Shown here: piece after piece, positions 5,546-7,818 of the stretch | How positions within the stretch are numbered: the first letter of the stretch is position 1 | Layout: the number at the start of each line of letters is the position of its first letter | DNA from: Candidatus Falkowbacteria bacterium CG1_02_41_21 | GTDB lineage: Bacteria > Patescibacteriota > Patescibacteriia > Patescibacteriales > UBA12465 | NCBI GenBank assembly: GCA_001871235.1 | Contig: MNUV01000007.1 | Span: 1-7,818 of the forward strand | DNA length: 7,818 bases | Direction of reading: 5' to 3' | Made by a program: the position numbers and the translations under genes | Notes under the pieces: generated by a model | What the model was told of the DNA's origin: nothing | The model's database searches: none | Seen by the model: only the letters and a program-made list of their open reading frames with translations

Positions 5546-6400
5546 ATGATTAATTGGCTCCACACTTTTAACCCTCAACCGAATCTCCTGTCATTGGGAC
5601 CTGTTACCATTTATTGGTATGGCCTTTTTATGGTTTTGGCCATGATTATTGGGATTATTACCGCGATAATGATAGCTAAGCATTATAGTATCTCTCGGGA
5701 CAAGATAATTGATCTCTCCTTCTATTTAATAATCGGGGGCTTAATCGGGGCCAGAGTTTATGAAATCTTTTTGGAATTACCCTATTATCTCGCCCAACCG
5801 CTGGAGATAATCAAAATTTGGCACGGCGGACTGGCTATTCATGGGGCTATCTTGGGCGGATTAGTCGCTTTATGGCTATTTGTAAAAAAGAATCAAGATC
5901 TTAATTTTTGGAAATTATGTGCCATTGTCGTTCCCGCGCTCACGCTCGGCCAGGCCATTGGCCGCTGGGGAAATTATTTTAATCAAGAACTTTTTGGCCG
6001 TCCGACTGATTTACCTTGGGGCATCCCGATTGAATTGTTAAATCGCAGCAATGATTTTATCTCCGCCAATTATTTTCATCCGACCTTTCTCTATGAATCA
6101 ATCGGAAGTATTCTAATCTTTGGGATCTTAATTTTAGGTCATTATTTGATTATCCGAAAGAAAAAGAATAACCCCTCAGATGAAAAGGTCGCCTATTTTC
6201 GCTCCACCGTTCTAATTTATATTATCCTGTATTCTATTCTAAGATTCTGTCTGGAATTTGTTAGAATTGATGACACCGCCATGTGGGGGAATGTTCGTTG
6301 GCCCCAAATCATCAGCTTATTCTTAATTTTTATTTCACTAATTATCTTATTCCGACCTTATGTCCAAACTGTCAGAGATCAAAAAAAATCTATTCAATAA
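5546..6400 (+). CDS. lgt: Prolipoprotein diacylglyceryl transferase
   Basis: Transfers the diacylglyceryl group of phosphatidylglycerol to the lipobox cysteine of prelipoproteins, the first step of lipoprotein maturation in the cytoplasmic membrane. The 284-residue protein has about seven membrane segments (near residues 21-43, 55-72, 97-113, 123-139, 186-203, 221-238, 252-270). It carries the family motifs: GGLIGARVYEIF (64-75), HGGLAIHGAILGG (93-105) with His93, and the signature GQAIGRWGNYFNQELFGRP (135-153) with Arg140, Asn143 and Glu148. Further on are HPTFLYES (178-185) and LRFCLEFVR (232-240) with a conserved Arg. The frame is open further upstream to 5438, but that would run through the tRNA and its terminator, so the ATG at 5546, followed by the typical N-terminus INWLHTFNP, is preferred. 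Its 3' end overlaps the next gene by 41 nt. All catalytic residues are visible. Confidence 0.96.
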   Translation: MINWLHTFNPQPNLLSLGPVTIYWYGLFMVLAMIIGIITAIMIAKHYSISRDKIIDLSFYLIIGGLIGARVYEIFLELPYYLAQPLEIIKIWHGGLAIHGAILGGLVALWLFVKKNQDLNFWKLCAIVVPALTLGQAIGRWGNYFNQELFGRPTDLPWGIPIELLNRSNDFISANYFHPTFLYESIGSILIFGILILGHYLIIRKKKNNPSDEKVAYFRSTVLIYIILYSILRFCLEFVRIDDTAMWGNVRWPQIISLFLIFISLIILFRPYVQTVRDQKKSIQ

Positions 6401-7547
6401 ACGGGGACTCAGAATCTTATATTTTTTGGGGTTTATTTTAGCGCTGTCCACGGCCGTCCCGACCTATATTGAATCTAATTACATCAAAGAGTTTGTCAGC
6501 GCCGAAAAAATCGGTCTCTTCTTTCTAGTCTCCAATGCCATCACTTTTTTCCTGATTCTGGTCTATCCGGGGATAATTGCTCGTTTCAAAAACTATCGGG
6601 TTTCTCAGGTAGTCCTCGGTTGTAATTTTATCGCCTTGTTAGCCATGTATTTTGCCAATTCCCCCTTTACTCTTTTTACGGCCTTTATTCTTTTGATGTC
6701 CAGTCTTAACCTGATTTGGATTAATATGGATATTTTCATCGAAAATTTTACGGCCGTGGACAGCGCCGGCCGGACTCGGACCACCTATTTTACTTTTATG
6801 AATTTAGGCTGGGTGGCGGCTCCGATTATCAGCAGTTACTTTATCAAGGATTCCAATTATCGCCCGGTTTATCTGCTGGCGGCCGCTTTGTTAATTCCTT
6901 TTTACATTATTTTTATCAGACAGGGCCGGGACTTGAAAGACAAAATCAAATATGAGAAAGATCATATCAAAGAGATAGTCCGAAAGATTTTTAAAACGAA
7001 AAATATCCGGGGCATATTTTCCTTGGCGATTCTGCTCCACCTTTTTTATAGCTTAGCCGTAGTCTATGTACCGCTTCATTTGCACGAGAACATCGGATTA
7101 TCCTGGGGCCAGCTGGGTATCGCTTTCTCCTTCATGTTGCTGCCTTTCATTATTTTTGAATTGCCGGCCGGAATTATCGCCGACAAATATTTAGGCGAAA
7201 AAGAAATTATGACTCTGGGCTTTACCATTCTAATCATTTCCCTGATTCTTTTTTTCTCGGTGAAATCGACCAGTATTGTTGTTTGGGGATTAATTCTCTT
7301 CTTCAGCCGTATCGGCGCCGCTTTAGTGGAGGCCATGCGTGATTCTTATTTCTTCAAGATTATTACCGCCAAAGAAGTGGGCTTAATCAATTTTTTCCGC
7401 ACCGCCCAACCTCTGGGATACCTCATCGGAACCGGCCTGGGAACAATTATCTTGATCTTCTACCCCATTCAATTTGTTTTCTTGATTCTGGCGCTCCTGA
7501 TGACCACCAGTTTCTATTTCCTCTGGATAATCAAAGATACCAAATAG
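6360..7547 (+). CDS. MFS-type 12-TM transporter, substrate unknown
   Basis: The 395-residue protein is almost entirely hydrophobic, with about 12 membrane segments (near 17-35, 50-70, 82-99, 103-124, 143-162, 168-187, 218-238, 251-275, 283-300, 305-325, 350-367, 371-391). They fall in two six-helix halves joined by a charged cytoplasmic loop at about 188-216. A motif-A-like loop between helices 8 and 9, GIIADKYLGEK (271-281), and the overall layout point to the major facilitator superfamily. Nothing in the sequence gives a substrate. The ATG at 6360 lies 41 nt inside lgt in another frame, without a Shine-Dalgarno, so translation is probably coupled to lgt and the two form an operon. A role beside lipoprotein maturation is possible but only suggested by position. 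Confidence 0.82.
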   Translation: MSKLSEIKKNLFNKRGLRILYFLGFILALSTAVPTYIESNYIKEFVSAEKIGLFFLVSNAITFFLILVYPGIIARFKNYRVSQVVLGCNFIALLAMYFANSPFTLFTAFILLMSSLNLIWINMDIFIENFTAVDSAGRTRTTYFTFMNLGWVAAPIISSYFIKDSNYRPVYLLAAALLIPFYIIFIRQGRDLKDKIKYEKDHIKEIVRKIFKTKNIRGIFSLAILLHLFYSLAVVYVPLHLHENIGLSWGQLGIAFSFMLLPFIIFELPAGIIADKYLGEKEIMTLGFTILIISLILFFSVKSTSIVVWGLILFFSRIGAALVEAMRDSYFFKIITAKEVGLINFFRTAQPLGYLIGTGLGTIILIFYPIQFVFLILALLMTTSFYFLWIIKDTK

Positions 7548-7579
7548 ATTGGCTCTTAAATGACATCCTCCCCGCACTC

Positions 7580-7609
7580 AAAAAGGCCATCATAAATGAT
7601 GGTCTTTTT
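7580..7609. terminator. Bidirectional terminator between the MFS gene and tnpA
   Basis: A stem of up to 14 bp pairs 7580-7593 with 7596-7609, including one G-T wobble; in practice the loop is TAAA. A-tract and T-tract flank it. It serves the convergent MFS gene (+) and transposase gene (-). Confidence 0.8.
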
Positions 7610-7635
7610 TCATACGGGGTTTCCTGTTATCGTCA

Positions 7636-7818
7636 TCAAAACCCGAGCGTGCTAACTTGAGGCATATCCTTCTGGCCTTGCCAGGCAATGTATTTCTTTA
7701 TTTGAGCTTCATTCAGCCCAATAGTTGATGAAAAATATCCGACACTCCAGATGCCGCCATCAAGATACATTGTTTTGATAAATTTAAACTTCTTTTTGAG
7801 ATGAGCACTGGACATCGA
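7636..7818 (-). CDS. tnpA: IS200/IS605-family TnpA transposase, C-terminal part
   Basis: Y1 HUH transposases cut and join single-stranded transposon ends in IS200/IS605 elements. The visible - strand frame enters from the right edge and ends at TGA (7636-7638), giving 60 residues. It contains LKKKFKFIKTMYLDGGIWSV, then GYFSSTIGLNEAQIKKYIAW and QGQKD. The Tyr of IKKYIAWQ corresponds to the nucleophile of the family, and GYFSSTIGLN is the usual segment before it. The HUH histidines lie upstream, outside the window, so intactness cannot be judged. No TnpB is visible on this side. Confidence 0.88.
   Translation of the reverse strand, partial: SMSSAHLKKKFKFIKTMYLDGGIWSVGYFSSTIGLNEAQIKKYIAWQGQKDMPQVSTLGF

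Larger units (their letters stand above)
7561..7818 (-). mobile_element. IS200/IS605-family element, 3' end (partial)
   Basis: The element comprises the tnpA 3' part plus the non-coding end 7561-7635. The end has TGACATCCTCCCCG on one side and CGGGGTTTCCTGTTATCG with GTCA (7632-7635) on the other, sequences I recall from ends of this family (recollection, not a search). CCCCG (7570-7574) can pair with CGGGG (7615-7619), with the 7580-7609 terminator as an inner hairpin. Subterminal hairpins are how these transposases recognise their ends. The outer boundary near 7561, only 13 nt past the MFS stop, is an estimate; the left end is beyond the window. Confidence 0.65.

Noticed and set aside
7076..7577. 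Two - strand open frames under the MFS gene
   Set aside because: Antisense shadows of a hydrophobic coding sequence; no independent support.

Overview
The window looks like a piece of a Candidate Phyla Radiation (Patescibacteria, probably Parcubacteria-like) chromosome. The reasons are an AT-rich sequence with compact gene spacing, an Elp3-type tRNA modification enzyme, a small hypothetical protein of a type I recall from many CPR genomes, short A-tract/T-tract terminators, and gene starts with no clear Shine-Dalgarno sequence. The lineage is inferred from these features and not proven by a marker gene.

Left end (1-1073, + strand): the 3' two-thirds of elp3 (radical SAM plus GNAT acetyltransferase), closed by a terminator whose stem includes the stop codon. 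Then comes a block on the - strand. At 1130-1660 is a small protein gene interrupted by one in-frame TAA, giving a membrane-anchored N-terminal piece (1469-1660) and a C-terminal piece (1130-1468). The C-terminal piece ends in a Trp-framed stretch whose codons look like an adenine-mutagenised variable region of a diversity-generating retroelement (DGR). At 1790-2854 is a Fic-domain (AMPylation) enzyme with its own inhibitory helix and a C-terminal winged helix, under a perfect consensus sigma70 promoter. At 2961-5339 is phosphoenolpyruvate synthase. The fic unit lies between two nearly identical terminators in direct orientation.

Right half (+ strand): tRNA-Leu(UAG) at 5397-5480, whose promoter faces the ppsA promoter. 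After a terminator comes an apparently leaderless lgt (prolipoprotein diacylglyceryl transferase, 5546-6400), overlapped by 41 nt by a 12-TM MFS transporter (6360-7547). The right edge holds the 3' end of an IS200/IS605-family tnpA on the - strand and its transposon end, which encloses a bidirectional terminator.

The genes are mostly separate transcription units, each with a recognisable promoter or terminator. The only likely operon is lgt-MFS. The most interesting item is the interrupted DGR-type target protein. No reverse transcriptase or template repeat is in the window, so its diversifier, if active, would be elsewhere.
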